NCBI RefSeq assembly: GCF_036016195.1
Contig: NZ_JAYWTM010000001.1
Span: 434,001-498,000, forward strand
From: Brenneria populi
GTDB taxonomy: Bacteria; Pseudomonadota; Gammaproteobacteria; Enterobacterales; Enterobacteriaceae
Length of the DNA stretch: 64,000 bases
Direction of reading: 5' to 3'
The notes beneath the pieces are model-generated. The model was not told the origin of the DNA. It made no database searches and saw only the letters and a program-made list of their open reading frames with translations. A program made the position numbers and the translations under genes. This document shows positions 26,261 to 34,801 of the stretch, piece after piece (position 1 is the stretch's first letter; the number at the start of each line of letters is the position of its first letter).

Positions 26261-27778
26261 TTAAAAATGCCGAATGCGCAGATCGCGGGTATCGATATTG
26301 CCTTTGGGAGCGCTGATCGCCCATTTCTTGCCGGAAATATGGTACATGCGCGTACTGAAGGCGATATTGTCGTTGATGTAGAACACGGCGATGGAGTCCT
26401 CAATAATCACTTTCAGATTAATAGTGTCGGATAGCGGCGTCTCTATGCCGATTTCCGGTTTACTTTTCGGCAACTCATTTATTCCCGTCGGATAAAAGAG
26501 GACTTTGTTGGTTTTTTTATTAAAGACGACATTCAACGGCGCGTTTTGCGCTATATCGTCGCTCATGCCGAAGCTGAAAATCACGCCGTCTCCGCGAATC
26601 GGCAAATTACCGCTAATTTCGGTCGCGCCGGTCAGCGGGGCGAACACCTGGCTGCCGATCTCCCCGAATGACGCGGCGCTATCGGCGGTCAGAAGCGGGT
26701 GAAGCTGGCCGCTATGCGGGGCTTTTTGCGCGAAGGTGTCCGCTATTTCCTGCGGTAGTTTGGTTCTTAGCTGGCCGCTGGCGTCCGCGGTCAGCTCATG
26801 GGCGATCAGGTTGCCCGCCCAATCGATATTGCCGTCGTTCTTCTCGCCGGCTTTGGTCGGCACCCAGCCGAAAACAAACAGGCGTTTGCCTTGCTCCACC
26901 AGTTTACCCGCGTACATTCCGGCGCCGTCGAAGTAGAAATTTTTCGGCTTAACGAAAGGACCGTTGGGGGATTCCGCCACGCGGTACTGGGTCAGACGAT
27001 GCGGCCACTGGTCGCTAAAGCTGAGATACCAGCGACCGTTGAAATAGACCAGCGTCGGGCATTCCAGGTTGGAGTCGTAGCTCGGGGTATCGTTACGGAA
27101 CAGTACGCCTTCATCCTTCCAGTTGCTCAGGTCCGCCGAGGTGTATTTGACGATCACCCCGGTGCCGTTCTGGCGGGTGGTGATCAGCATCCAGTAGCGC
27201 TGCTCCTCGGGAATAAAGACCACATGCGGATCGCGGAAGTCGTTCGCCCGATAATTTTCACCGGGAGGGAAGGTATCCTTCGGGTGTTTGGTCCAGTTAC
27301 GCATATCGGCGCTGGTCGCGTGCATAATCGATTCGGCGGGAAAAACGTTCTGATTATGGGCGGTATACCAGGCGTGATAAGTATCGCCGGCCTTAATGAT
27401 CGAACCGGTGCCGAGTAACAGTTCCGGGCTATCGAGATCGTTGACGTAAGGGATGACTTCGCCCAGATTCCGGTAGTGATATAAATTTTGCGTCGTTAAT
27501 AAATGGAAAGCATGTACGCCGAGATCTTTACCGCCGCGAATATCATTAAGATGAAAAATATAAAACTGGTTATTTTCAGCATACGGCATCGGGTCGCCGA
27601 TATAGGACCCCGGAACCCGGGGGAAAAAAGCGTTTACTTCCTGATGAACTTCAACACTCGAATTTTTTACTGCCGGCGTTTGACTATCGTCCGATGAGGC
27701 CGACGAGGTACAGGCGCTATTTAATGAAGCCATTAATAGCATCAAGATAGCCGTTGTAATTTTATTTGTTTTAAACAT
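26261..27778 (-). CDS. Lipoprotein glycoside hydrolase, GH32-like, probable fructan hydrolase
   Basis: A 505-residue protein with a lipoprotein-type signal (hydrophobic LLMASLNSAC, Cys23), so anchored to a membrane. Its five-bladed GH32/GH43-type core is shown by IGDPMPY (Asp62 at the place of the WMNDPNG nucleophile), FRDPHVV, and ECPTLVYF, with SFSDQWPHRL and MYAGKLVEQGKR further on; a C-terminal beta-sandwich follows from about residue 370. The missing WMNDPNG consensus marks it as a distant branch, so levanase, exo-fructosidase or another fructan-cleaving activity are all possible. Placement between two porins, 46 bp after the first, suggests breakdown at the cell envelope. Confidence 0.82.
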   Translation of the reverse strand: MFKTNKITTAILMLLMASLNSACTSSASSDDSQTPAVKNSSVEVHQEVNAFFPRVPGSYIGDPMPYAENNQFYIFHLNDIRGGKDLGVHAFHLLTTQNLYHYRNLGEVIPYVNDLDSPELLLGTGSIIKAGDTYHAWYTAHNQNVFPAESIMHATSADMRNWTKHPKDTFPPGENYRANDFRDPHVVFIPEEQRYWMLITTRQNGTGVIVKYTSADLSNWKDEGVLFRNDTPSYDSNLECPTLVYFNGRWYLSFSDQWPHRLTQYRVAESPNGPFVKPKNFYFDGAGMYAGKLVEQGKRLFVFGWVPTKAGEKNDGNIDWAGNLIAHELTADASGQLRTKLPQEIADTFAQKAPHSGQLHPLLTADSAASFGEIGSQVFAPLTGATEISGNLPIRGDGVIFSFGMSDDIAQNAPLNVVFNKKTNKVLFYPTGINELPKSKPEIGIETPLSDTINLKVIIEDSIAVFYINDNIAFSTRMYHISGKKWAISAPKGNIDTRDLRIRHF

Positions 27779-27823
27779 GGCGTTCTCTCTTACAGAAAAT
27801 TTATTTTCATAGGCGTCAATGCA

Positions 27824-28918
27824 TCAGAAACTGTATTCGACACCGACGATAGTAAAGGGATTCCAGGAGTGGCCGTCATTGGTCCATTGGCCGTTTGATT
27901 TGGTGAACTGCGCCTTAAATTCACCGTACAGGCGCAGGTTATCAACAATCGGATAACTGGCGGTGGCGCCGATGAAATTGTATTTGCCGTTGTAAAACAC
28001 TTCCGATCTGTTGGAATTATTATATATTTTGTCGTTGCCGAACCCGACGTACAGCGAGGTCAAAAGGGGATACCAGTTACGCCAGAATCCGGCGGTCACC
28101 TTCCACTCTTTTTCAATAATATCGCCCCAAGACTGACGCACCTGTTTTTCCCAGGAATAATAAGGCCGAATAAACAGCCCTAAATCCGGATTCACCCGGT
28201 ATTGCAGGGCGGGCTCCATTTCCATGATATGGTGTTCCAGATCGCCGTTGCCGGAATCATTGCTTTGCGGCTGATACTCGCGGAAGATATAACCGGACAA
28301 CGACCACTTATCGGTAAAACGCGTTTCTCCCCACAGCTTCAGGCGACCTTTCCAGCGCTTACTCGCACTCTCGGTGCCCCCCAGCACCTCCACGCCCCAG
28401 TTGCCGCGATAAAACTCATTGATTTTACCGATATACATTTCGTTAATGGTGTTGGTGCTGCCGTAATCCTGGTTGGAGAACTGACCGCTATAGCTATCTT
28501 CGCGCGCGTTCCAGTAGCCGAAATACCAGCCCGGCAATTCATCATGGCGCAGCCATGCCTGAATCAGCGCCCATTTAAACTTACCGCCGTTTTTGGTGTT
28601 ATTTTTCCAGCGCGTATCGTCAATTTCGATTTTACTGCCGATATTGCCGTGCAGCCCCCCGGCATCCAGCGAACTGTCTACCGTATTCCAGTGCACCGAC
28701 TGCTGCTCTTGGGATATCCGGGCGATATCCACCTTATCTTGCTGCGCGTCGTCTGTCGTGGTCGCTCCCGTTGTTCCCAGAGAAGCGACGCCCCATTTGC
28801 TGGCGCTGATATCGCTGGACGACCATTTTTGTTCTGTTTCTTGGGCGTTTTCTGTCGTTGCCGCCGCAGCCTGACCTGCGAACAGCGCGAGCGAAATACA
28901 GAGATAGGTATTTTTCAT
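27824..28918 (-). CDS. OmpG-like monomeric outer-membrane porin (first of two)
   Basis: A 364-residue outer-membrane protein with a signal peptide (KNTYLCISLALFAGQAAAA) and a long acidic N-terminal extension (residues 20-70, about 50 residues) before the barrel. Barrel strands such as WKGRLKLWGETRFTDKWSLS, MEMEPALQYRVNPDLGLFI and the terminal VGVEYSF are in the OmpG manner, ending in Phe. It is clearly a paralogue of the porin at 25174. It is first in the porin-GH32-porin operon and directly downstream of operators 28984-28995 and 29055-29066. The N-terminal extension is not seen in E. coli OmpG. Confidence 0.85.
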   Translation of the reverse strand: MKNTYLCISLALFAGQAAAATTENAQETEQKWSSSDISASKWGVASLGTTGATTTDDAQQDKVDIARISQEQQSVHWNTVDSSLDAGGLHGNIGSKIEIDDTRWKNNTKNGGKFKWALIQAWLRHDELPGWYFGYWNAREDSYSGQFSNQDYGSTNTINEMYIGKINEFYRGNWGVEVLGGTESASKRWKGRLKLWGETRFTDKWSLSGYIFREYQPQSNDSGNGDLEHHIMEMEPALQYRVNPDLGLFIRPYYSWEKQVRQSWGDIIEKEWKVTAGFWRNWYPLLTSLYVGFGNDKIYNNSNRSEVFYNGKYNFIGATASYPIVDNLRLYGEFKAQFTKSNGQWTNDGHSWNPFTIVGVEYSF

Positions 28919-28983
28919 CGCGTATCGATCTCATCGTGATTGGTGGGTGTCGCACATTTTTCTGTTTTAAACAAATTGTGCGA

Positions 28984-28995
28984 GTTAACGTTAAC
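28984..28995. promoter_or_regulatory. LacI-family operator O1 of the porin operon
   Basis: Exact GTTAACGTTAAC, identical to the cscB operators, 66 bp upstream of the porin start. Confidence 0.85.
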
Positions 28996-29035
28996 ATTAC
29001 AGGATGAAATTGAAGAAGATGGGGGATTGCAGAAT

Positions 29036-29051
29036 TCCGATGTTAATCACA
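29036..29051. promoter_or_regulatory. Candidate CRP site of the porin operon
   Basis: TCCGA-TGTTAA-TCACA: the right half is a perfect CRP half-site, the left matches three of five. It is followed at 3 bp by the second operator, exactly as at 17255-17285. Confidence 0.6.
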
Positions 29052-29054
29052 ATA

Positions 29055-29066
29055 GTTAACGTTAAC
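29055..29066. promoter_or_regulatory. LacI-family operator O2 of the porin operon
   Basis: Exact GTTAACGTTAAC; the block GATGTTAATCA-N5-GTTAACGTTAACATT is shared with 17259 onward. It is 71 bp centre to centre from O1. Confidence 0.85.
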
Positions 29067-29193
29067 ATTGGCTTTATGGGATCGCCGTCATGTTTATTAC
29101 TAAAAGTGGCTTTCTTGCGGGACGAACGGCATGAATATAATCAATCAGCGGAAATGAGGTATATATCTCATATAAAATTCGCCGGACTCAGTT

Positions 29194-29420
29194 TATACCC
29201 TAAATAATTCGAGTCGCAGGATAAAAACGCCAAAAGCGTTTGAGTTTGCTGACAAACCCGTCTGTCAGATCGAGAGACTCGGGGCGACCACGGGGGTGAG
29301 GCCTCCCTGCGGGAACCTCCCCCCGTGTTTCCCCTACAAAAACGCGTGCGTTTTTGAACGCCGCTGGCGGCGGCCCGAAGGGCGAGTAACCACATGCGGC
29401 TTGAAGTATGACGGGGTTAT
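29194..29420. repeat. Composite palindromic repeat, copy B, with an internal second module
   Basis: The ends match copy A: TATACCCTAAATAATTCGAG at left and CTTGAAGTATGACGGGGTTA at right. The 150-bp interior contains the module GGGGTGAGG...TCCCT-GCGGGA...CCTC...GTGTTTCCCCT that also forms the core of repeats at 48653 and 58160. It lies between the operators and the LacI gene. Confidence 0.75.
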
Positions 29421-29473
29421 CCGCGGATATACTTTGATGTAGTCGTGAATTAGGCAAGGGAATAAGGGACGCT

Positions 29474-30469
29474 ATGGCTTCTTTAAAAGATGTGGCAAAA
29501 CTGGCGAATGTTTCATTAATGACGGTATCGCGGGCGTTGAATAGTCCGGAAAGTTTGAAGCCGGAAACCTATCAACGCGTTAAGCAGGCGATCGAAGCGC
29601 TGAACTATGTGCCCGATCTGTCGGCGAAAAAAATCCGCGGCGCCAGAGCCACGCCGAAAACCATCGGCGTGCTGGCGTTGGACACCGTCACCACGCCGTT
29701 CTCGGTCGAAATGACCCTATCGATCGAAGAGACCGCCCGGGCCCACGGCTGGAACAGCTTTGTCGTCAACATGTTCATGTCTGACTGTGTGGACGATATC
29801 GTCGATTTATTGCTATCGCACCGGCCTAGCGGAATCATCTATACCACCATGGGGCTGCGCCGGGTGCCGGTGCCGAAAAAACTGCTGAGCGTGCCGTGCG
29901 TGCTGGCGAACTGCGAAAGCGAGCAGGGCGGCGTGGCCAGCTATATCCCGGATGATGAGCAAGGCGAGTATGACGGCGTACGCACGCTGCTCGCGGCCGG
30001 CTACCGTAAACCATTGTGCATCCATTTGCCGCGGGAGATTCTGGCCAGCGCCCGACGACGGCAGGGGCTTGAGCGCGCCTGCCGGGAATTTTCTCTCGAC
30101 CCGGAGCGGCTGTGGCAACATCATATGCGCCTTGGCGATGAGTATTACTTCGATGCCGTGGCGGTTATCGAGCAGTACCTTGACGAAGGAAAACCGCGTT
30201 TTGACTCGGTGGTCTGCGGCAACGACCGAATCGCGTTTCTGGTCTATCAGACGTTGCTGTCGCAAGGCATTCGCATACCGCAAGACGTCGCGGTTCTGGG
30301 GTACGACAACCTGGTGGGGATCGGCGATCTGTTCCTGCCCGGCCTGACCACCGTACAGCTCCCGCACTATGAAATCGGCCGGCGGTCGGCGCTGCACATT
30401 ATTAATGCGCTGGAACATGTCGATATCACCAAGATAGCCAGTCCGCTCCTACGGCGCGATTCGCTGTAG
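29474..30469 (+). CDS. LacI-family repressor of the fructan/sucrose regulon (CscR/ScrR-like)
   Basis: A 331-residue LacI-type protein. The N-terminal helix-turn-helix LKDVAKLANVSLMTVSRALN (residues 4-23) is followed by the hinge helix LSAKKIRGARA and a periplasmic-binding-like effector domain with GYDNLVGIGDLFLPGLTTV. The four identical operators in front of the porin operon and of cscB/fructokinase are its obvious targets because they have the LacI-type central CpG and no other LacI gene is in the window. Its own start lies 407 bp downstream of the last operator. The inducer is likely fructose or a fructoside. Target assignment is inferred. Confidence 0.87.
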   Translation: MASLKDVAKLANVSLMTVSRALNSPESLKPETYQRVKQAIEALNYVPDLSAKKIRGARATPKTIGVLALDTVTTPFSVEMTLSIEETARAHGWNSFVVNMFMSDCVDDIVDLLLSHRPSGIIYTTMGLRRVPVPKKLLSVPCVLANCESEQGGVASYIPDDEQGEYDGVRTLLAAGYRKPLCIHLPREILASARRRQGLERACREFSLDPERLWQHHMRLGDEYYFDAVAVIEQYLDEGKPRFDSVVCGNDRIAFLVYQTLLSQGIRIPQDVAVLGYDNLVGIGDLFLPGLTTVQLPHYEIGRRSALHIINALEHVDITKIASPLLRRDSL

Positions 30470-30705
30470 CCAACGGGCCAGACGCAAGGGAAGGCGTTAG
30501 GCGAAGCGATATCCGGTGGCAAGAAGAGTTTTCCCCTTTAGCTTTCGTCCTATATGTTTTTTCGCTCTCATTCCCTATCCTGATCGGGCGCCTTTCCCGG
30601 CAAAAGCAATTTGCCGCGGCGAATGCGCCGCGCCAGAGGTCTGCGGCGCGAGTTATCTGATTTAAATACCTATACCAAGGGTATGACCACAAAGGAGGAG
30701 GCAGT

Positions 30706-32184
30706 ATGCGGATGGAACGCGTCAAAAAAATCGTGGCGATGTTGCCGATCGTGGCGCTATGCGGCCTGGCCTGGACATGGCCGGCGCAGTCGCAAACGCC
30801 GGTGGAGGCTCACGGGCAGCTATCCATCGCCGACGGGCGTCTGGTTGATGCGAGCGGAAAACCGGTGCAGCTGCGGGGAATGAGTTCGCACGGTCTGCAA
30901 TGGCACGGTAAATACGTCAATAAGGATACGATGAAGTGGCTGCGGGACGACTGGGGGATCTCGGTGTTCCGACTGGCGATGTATACGGCGGAAGATGGAT
31001 ATATCACCGACCCGTCGGTGGCCGACAAGGTGAAGGAAGCGGTAAAAACGGCGCAGAGTCTTGGCCTCTACGTTATTATCGACTGGCATATATTGTCCGA
31101 TGGCGATCCGAATCAGTATAAAACCGAGGCGAAAGCCTTTTTTAATCAAATGGCCGAGCTGTACGGTAATTCGCCGAATGTGATTTATGAAATCGCCAAT
31201 GAGCCAAACGGCGAAGTGACCTGGAACGAAAAAATCCGGCCCTACGCGCTGGAGTTGACGCAGACGATACGGGCGAAAGATCCCGATAATATCATTCTGG
31301 TCGGCACCGGCAGTTGGAGCCAGGATGTGCAGGATGCCGCCGACAATCCACTGCCGGATCGCAACACGATGTATGTGCTGCACTTTTACGCCGGTACCCA
31401 CAAATTATCCTTACGCGAACGGCTTGATTACGCTCGGAGCCTCGGCGCGCCTATTTTTGTCAGCGAATGGGGAACCAGCGAGGCGGCGGGGGATAAAGGC
31501 CCCTATCTGGCGGAGTCTCGAGTGTGGCTTGATTTTCTCGACCAGCGCGGCATCAGCTGGGTTAACTGGTCGCTGTCGGATAAGGCGGAAATTTCGTCGG
31601 CGCTGGCGCCGGGCGCCAAGACGACCGGAGGTTGGACGGACGCCGAACTGACGACTTCGGGAAAATTCGTCAGAAAACGCATCCGCGGCGAAGAGGAGGC
31701 ATCGCCGACAGTGCAGGAAAACGCCGCCGCGCAGGTGACGCTGCAATATGTCAGCCGAAACGGCGATCCTGCCGATAATGCCATTCACCTGGCATTCAAC
31801 ATTAAAAATACCGGCGACAGCGCGATCGAGCTGAGCGACTTGAAGGTTCGCTACTACTTTAATGATGACGGCAAAGCAACCGATCTGCGCTATATCGATT
31901 GGGCCGACATCGGCGCCGACAAGGTTAGCGCCGTCACGGCGGCGCTGCCCGGCGGCGGCGAGCGGGCTAATCGCTATGTGGAAATATCTTTCAACAGCGA
32001 AGCCGGGGAAATTCCGCCCGGCGAGCAGAGCGGCGAGGTGCAGGTGCGCATCCATCCGGCCGACTGGAGCCATTACGACGAAACCAACGATTACTCCTAC
32101 CGCGGCGACCTTGCTGCGTTCACCGACTGGGATAAGATGACCGTGTATCATAAAGGCGCGCGGATATGGGGAACCGAGCCTTAA
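30706..32184 (+). CDS. Secreted endoglucanase, GH5 with CBM3 (CelV-type cellulase)
   Basis: A 492-residue secreted cellulase that cuts plant beta-1,4-glucan. Residues 1-30 form a signal peptide (VKKIVAMLPIVALCGLAW, cleavage near AQS). The GH5 domain (about 35-325) shows IANEP with acid/base Glu166 and FVSEWG with nucleophile Glu254. After a Glu-rich linker, a CBM3 cellulose-binding domain starts at about residue 345 (VTLQYVSRNGDPADNAIH) and ends with DWSHYDETNDYSYRG. The layout matches the CelV enzymes of Pectobacterium and Bacillus endoglucanases. AGGAGG lies at a good distance before the ATG. Export would need type II secretion. Single gene. Confidence 0.93.
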   Translation: MRMERVKKIVAMLPIVALCGLAWTWPAQSQTPVEAHGQLSIADGRLVDASGKPVQLRGMSSHGLQWHGKYVNKDTMKWLRDDWGISVFRLAMYTAEDGYITDPSVADKVKEAVKTAQSLGLYVIIDWHILSDGDPNQYKTEAKAFFNQMAELYGNSPNVIYEIANEPNGEVTWNEKIRPYALELTQTIRAKDPDNIILVGTGSWSQDVQDAADNPLPDRNTMYVLHFYAGTHKLSLRERLDYARSLGAPIFVSEWGTSEAAGDKGPYLAESRVWLDFLDQRGISWVNWSLSDKAEISSALAPGAKTTGGWTDAELTTSGKFVRKRIRGEEEASPTVQENAAAQVTLQYVSRNGDPADNAIHLAFNIKNTGDSAIELSDLKVRYYFNDDGKATDLRYIDWADIGADKVSAVTAALPGGGERANRYVEISFNSEAGEIPPGEQSGEVQVRIHPADWSHYDETNDYSYRGDLAAFTDWDKMTVYHKGARIWGTEP

Positions 32185-32223
32185 CAATGACTACGCCAGC
32201 GGCGCTTTATCCGCCGCCGTCGA

Positions 32224-33222
32224 TTATGCCTCGTTGACGCTAATGTGGTGTTTTTTCAGCAGGCCGCGCAGCTGGTGATAGGTCAATCCCAGTAGCTCCG
32301 CGGCCTTACGCTGATTAAAACGCGCTTTCGCCAGCGCCTGTTCCAGCAACGTCCGCTCCTGGTCGCGCAGCCACTGTTTCATATCCAACGGGAAGTCAGG
32401 CAGTTCGCCCGCCGGCGTCGGCGGCGCGAGCTCCTCGGCCGGGGGCGTCTTGGGTTGAAACGGGTTGATGATAATGGCGTCCAGCGGCAGATCGCTGCTG
32501 CCGTGCCGATAGACGGAACGTTCAACCACGTTCTTTAATTCACGGATATTTCCCGGCCAGGGATAGGCCAGCAGCCTGTCGCGCGCATGCGCGGTAAAGC
32601 CGGGAAACAGCGGAAGGCGCAGTTCGCGGCACATCTGAATGGCAAAATGCTCGGCCAGCAGCATGATATCCTGAAGGCGCGCGCGCAGCGGCGGCAATTG
32701 CACGACGTCAAACGCCAGCCGGTCCAATAGATCGGCCCGGAATTTCCCGGCGGCCGCCAGCGCGGGCAGGTCGTCGTTGGTGGCGCACACCAGCCGTACG
32801 TCCACCTGCAGCGACTGACCGCCGCCGACGCGCTCCAGTACGCCATATTCAATGACGCGCAGCAGTTTTTCCTGTACCAGCATGGGCGCGGTAGCCAGTT
32901 CATCAAGAAACAGGGTGCCGCCATCGGCGCGCTCGAAACGTCCCAAATGGCGCTTCTGCGCCCCGGTAAAGGCTCCCGCCTCATGACCGAACAGCTCCGA
33001 ATCCAGCAGATTCTCATTCAGCGCGGCGCAGTTCAGCGAAACGAAGGGGCCTTGCCAGCGGGGCGAGAGGTAGTGGAGCCGGCTGGCGATCAGCTCCTTG
33101 CCGGTGCCGCGTTCGCCGATGACCAGTACCGGCTTACTGAGCTGCGCCAACTGCGAAACCTGCTCCAGCACTTCAAGAAAGCTGTTCGCTTCACCCAGTA
33201 GGTTCTCTTTCTCCTGCATCAT
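32224..33222 (-). CDS. pspF: Phage-shock-protein operon transcriptional activator PspF
   Basis: The sigma-54 enhancer-binding activator of pspABC, 332 residues from the ATG at 33222 (MMQEKENLLGEANSF). It is a short bacterial enhancer-binding protein without a receiver domain: AAA+ core with Walker A GERGTGKE, the sigma-54-contact loop GAFTGA, DELATAP, and a C-terminal Fis-type helix-turn-helix (RKAAELLGLTYHQLRGLL). The frame can be extended to 33249, but E. coli PspF starts at the equivalent of 33222. PspA would restrain it by direct binding. Divergent from pspA. Confidence 0.96.
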   Translation of the reverse strand: MMQEKENLLGEANSFLEVLEQVSQLAQLSKPVLVIGERGTGKELIASRLHYLSPRWQGPFVSLNCAALNENLLDSELFGHEAGAFTGAQKRHLGRFERADGGTLFLDELATAPMLVQEKLLRVIEYGVLERVGGGQSLQVDVRLVCATNDDLPALAAAGKFRADLLDRLAFDVVQLPPLRARLQDIMLLAEHFAIQMCRELRLPLFPGFTAHARDRLLAYPWPGNIRELKNVVERSVYRHGSSDLPLDAIIINPFQPKTPPAEELAPPTPAGELPDFPLDMKQWLRDQERTLLEQALAKARFNQRKAAELLGLTYHQLRGLLKKHHISVNEA

Positions 33223-33260
33223 CACTATTCGCCCTGTGATTTTTACCAATAGTTGGTTTA

Positions 33261-33296
33261 TTTGACTAATCTAACCGGTGAGGAGAAATAGTCAAA
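33261..33296. promoter_or_regulatory. Candidate PspF enhancer site (upstream activating sequence)
   Basis: TTTGACTA (33261-33268) and TAGTCAAA (33289-33296) form an exact inverted repeat with a 20-bp spacer, about 80 bp before the sigma-54 promoter. The position fits the known PspF upstream activating sites. Confidence 0.5.
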
Positions 33297-33341
33297 ATTT
33301 TTAATTTCTTATTTTTCAATTAATTATGATTTTAAAAACAT

Positions 33342-33357
33342 TGGCACGCTTCTTGAT
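33342..33357 (+). promoter_or_regulatory. Sigma-54 promoter of pspABC
   Basis: TGGCACG-CTTC-TTGAT matches the -24/-12 consensus TGGCACG-N4-TTGCA with one substitution, ideal GG and GA-type spacing. Almost identical to the E. coli pspA promoter element. Confidence 0.9.
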
Positions 33358-33447
33358 ATAACTCTAGCCATATCACCCCGTCGCCTGGCGGAGGTGATGA
33401 TAAATCAGGCGTAATCAGACGCCGGACATCATTAAGAGGAGTTGATT

Positions 33448-34113
33448 ATGGGTATTTTTTCTCGTTTTGCCGACATCGTGAACGCCAACATCAATTCACT
33501 GCTGGATAAGGCCGAAGATCCGCAGAAGCTGGTACGGCTGATGATTCAGGAGATGGAGGATACGCTGGTCGAGGTGCGTTCCACATCGGCGCGCGCGCTG
33601 GCGGAAAAGAAACAGATCGCCCGCCGTATTGAACAGGCCCATACGCAACAGGCGCAATGGCAGGAAAAAGCCGAGCTGGCGCTGCGTAAAGACAAAGACG
33701 ATCTGGCTCGCGCCGCGCTGATTGAAAAACAGAAGCTGACCGATCTGATCGCGGTGTTGCAGCACGAAGCGGAAAGCGTGGAAGAGACGCTGGAGCGGAT
33801 GAAACGCGAAATCGGCGAATTGGAGAATAAACTGAGCGAAACCCGCGCCCGCCAGCAGGCGCTGACGCTGCGCCATCAGGCGGCGTCCTCGTCGCGCGAT
33901 GTTCGCCGCCAGCTGGACAGCGGCAAGCTGGACGAGGCGATGGCGCGTTTTGAACAGTTTGAGCGGCGCATCGATACCCTGGAGGCCGAAGCGGAAAGCG
34001 TCGGGTTGGGTAAACAAAAATCGCTCGATCAGCAGTTCGCCGAACTGAAAGCGGATGATGAAATCAACGCGCAACTGGCCGCGCTTAAAGCTAAAGTAAA
34101 ACCAGCAGAATAA
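33448..34113 (+). CDS. pspA: Phage shock protein A (membrane-stress effector, PspF inhibitor)
   Basis: A 221-residue peripheral membrane protein of the PspA/IM30/Vipp1 family; E. coli has 222. It is nearly all helical with long coiled coils (about residues 25-180). It binds and inhibits PspF and forms scaffolds on damaged inner membrane. The start MGIFSRFADIVNANIN at 33448 follows AAGAGGAG; the ORF extends two codons upstream (MI) but those codons lack the family start. Confidence 0.97.
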   Translation: MGIFSRFADIVNANINSLLDKAEDPQKLVRLMIQEMEDTLVEVRSTSARALAEKKQIARRIEQAHTQQAQWQEKAELALRKDKDDLARAALIEKQKLTDLIAVLQHEAESVEETLERMKREIGELENKLSETRARQQALTLRHQAASSSRDVRRQLDSGKLDEAMARFEQFERRIDTLEAEAESVGLGKQKSLDQQFAELKADDEINAQLAALKAKVKPAE

Positions 34114-34211
34114 CCGGTCCGGCTGCCGCCTTCATGATGCCGGCGCATCTCGCCCGGCGGCGTGAAGCGCGGCGGTAAATGACTGGAAAACATAATAACC
34201 AAGGAGACACG

Positions 34212-34439
34212 ATGAGTGCTTTGTTTCTTGCCATACCGCTGACCATTTTCTTGATTTTTGTGGCGCCGATATGGCTTTGGCTGCATTACAGTCAGCGTAA
34301 GCAAAACAATGCTCAACTGGGACAAGGCGATATGCAGCGTTTAACCCGGCTGACGGAAGACGCCCGCCGCATGCGCGAACGTATTCAGGCGCTGGAAGAA
34401 ATTCTGGACGCGGAACATCCGGACTGGAGAAAATCCTAA
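34212..34439 (+). CDS. pspB: Phage shock protein B
   Basis: A 75-residue inner-membrane protein with one N-terminal membrane helix (LFLAIPLTIFLIFVAPIWLWL) and a C-terminal leucine-zipper-like region (LTRLTEDARRMRERIQALEEILD). It cooperates with PspC to release PspF from PspA. The ATG at 34212 is preceded by AAGGAGAC and matches the E. coli start. It overlaps pspC by 1 nt (TAATG). Confidence 0.96.
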   Translation: MSALFLAIPLTIFLIFVAPIWLWLHYSQRKQNNAQLGQGDMQRLTRLTEDARRMRERIQALEEILDAEHPDWRKS

Positions 34440-34801
34440 TGAAAAACACATGGTCAGGTAAAACTTTATACCGCATACCGGAAGAGGGAATGCTGAAAGG
34501 CGTCTGCGCCGGGCTGGCCCGCTATTTCGATGTTCCGGTTAAACTGCTGCGCGTGATTGTCGTGCTATCGATGTTTTTCGGCCTGTTCTTCTTTACCATC
34601 TTGGCCTATATCATCCTGACTTTTATTCTGGATCCGGCGCCGGCGGCCAGCTTCGATGATGAAACGCCGTCACCGACGCCGAGCCGGCTATTGAATGAGG
34701 CCGACGCCGCCTTATGCGCCAGCGAACGGCGTTTGCGCAATATTGAACGCTACGTCACTTCCGATACGTTCGGCGTGGAAAATCGTTTTCGCCGGCTTTA
34801 A
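34439..34801 (+). CDS. pspC: Phage shock protein C
   Basis: A 120-residue inner-membrane sensor of the PspC family. The conserved stretch LYRIPEEGMLKGVCAGLARYF precedes a membrane helix (VIVVLSMFFGLFFFTILAYII) and a cytoplasmic tail with ERRLRNIERYVTSDTF. Its start overlaps the pspB stop. No pspD follows: the 224 bp to 35025 contain no convincing gene. Confidence 0.96.
   Translation: MKNTWSGKTLYRIPEEGMLKGVCAGLARYFDVPVKLLRVIVVLSMFFGLFFFTILAYIILTFILDPAPAASFDDETPSPTPSRLLNEADAALCASERRLRNIERYVTSDTFGVENRFRRL

Larger units (their letters stand above)
28919..29473. other. 555-bp control region between the porin operon and the LacI gene
   Basis: Contains, from left to right, LacI operator (28984-28995), CRP-like site (29036-29051), second LacI operator (29055-29066), repeat copy B (29194-29420) and the lacI-type promoter. 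No coding frame stands out. Confidence 0.7.
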
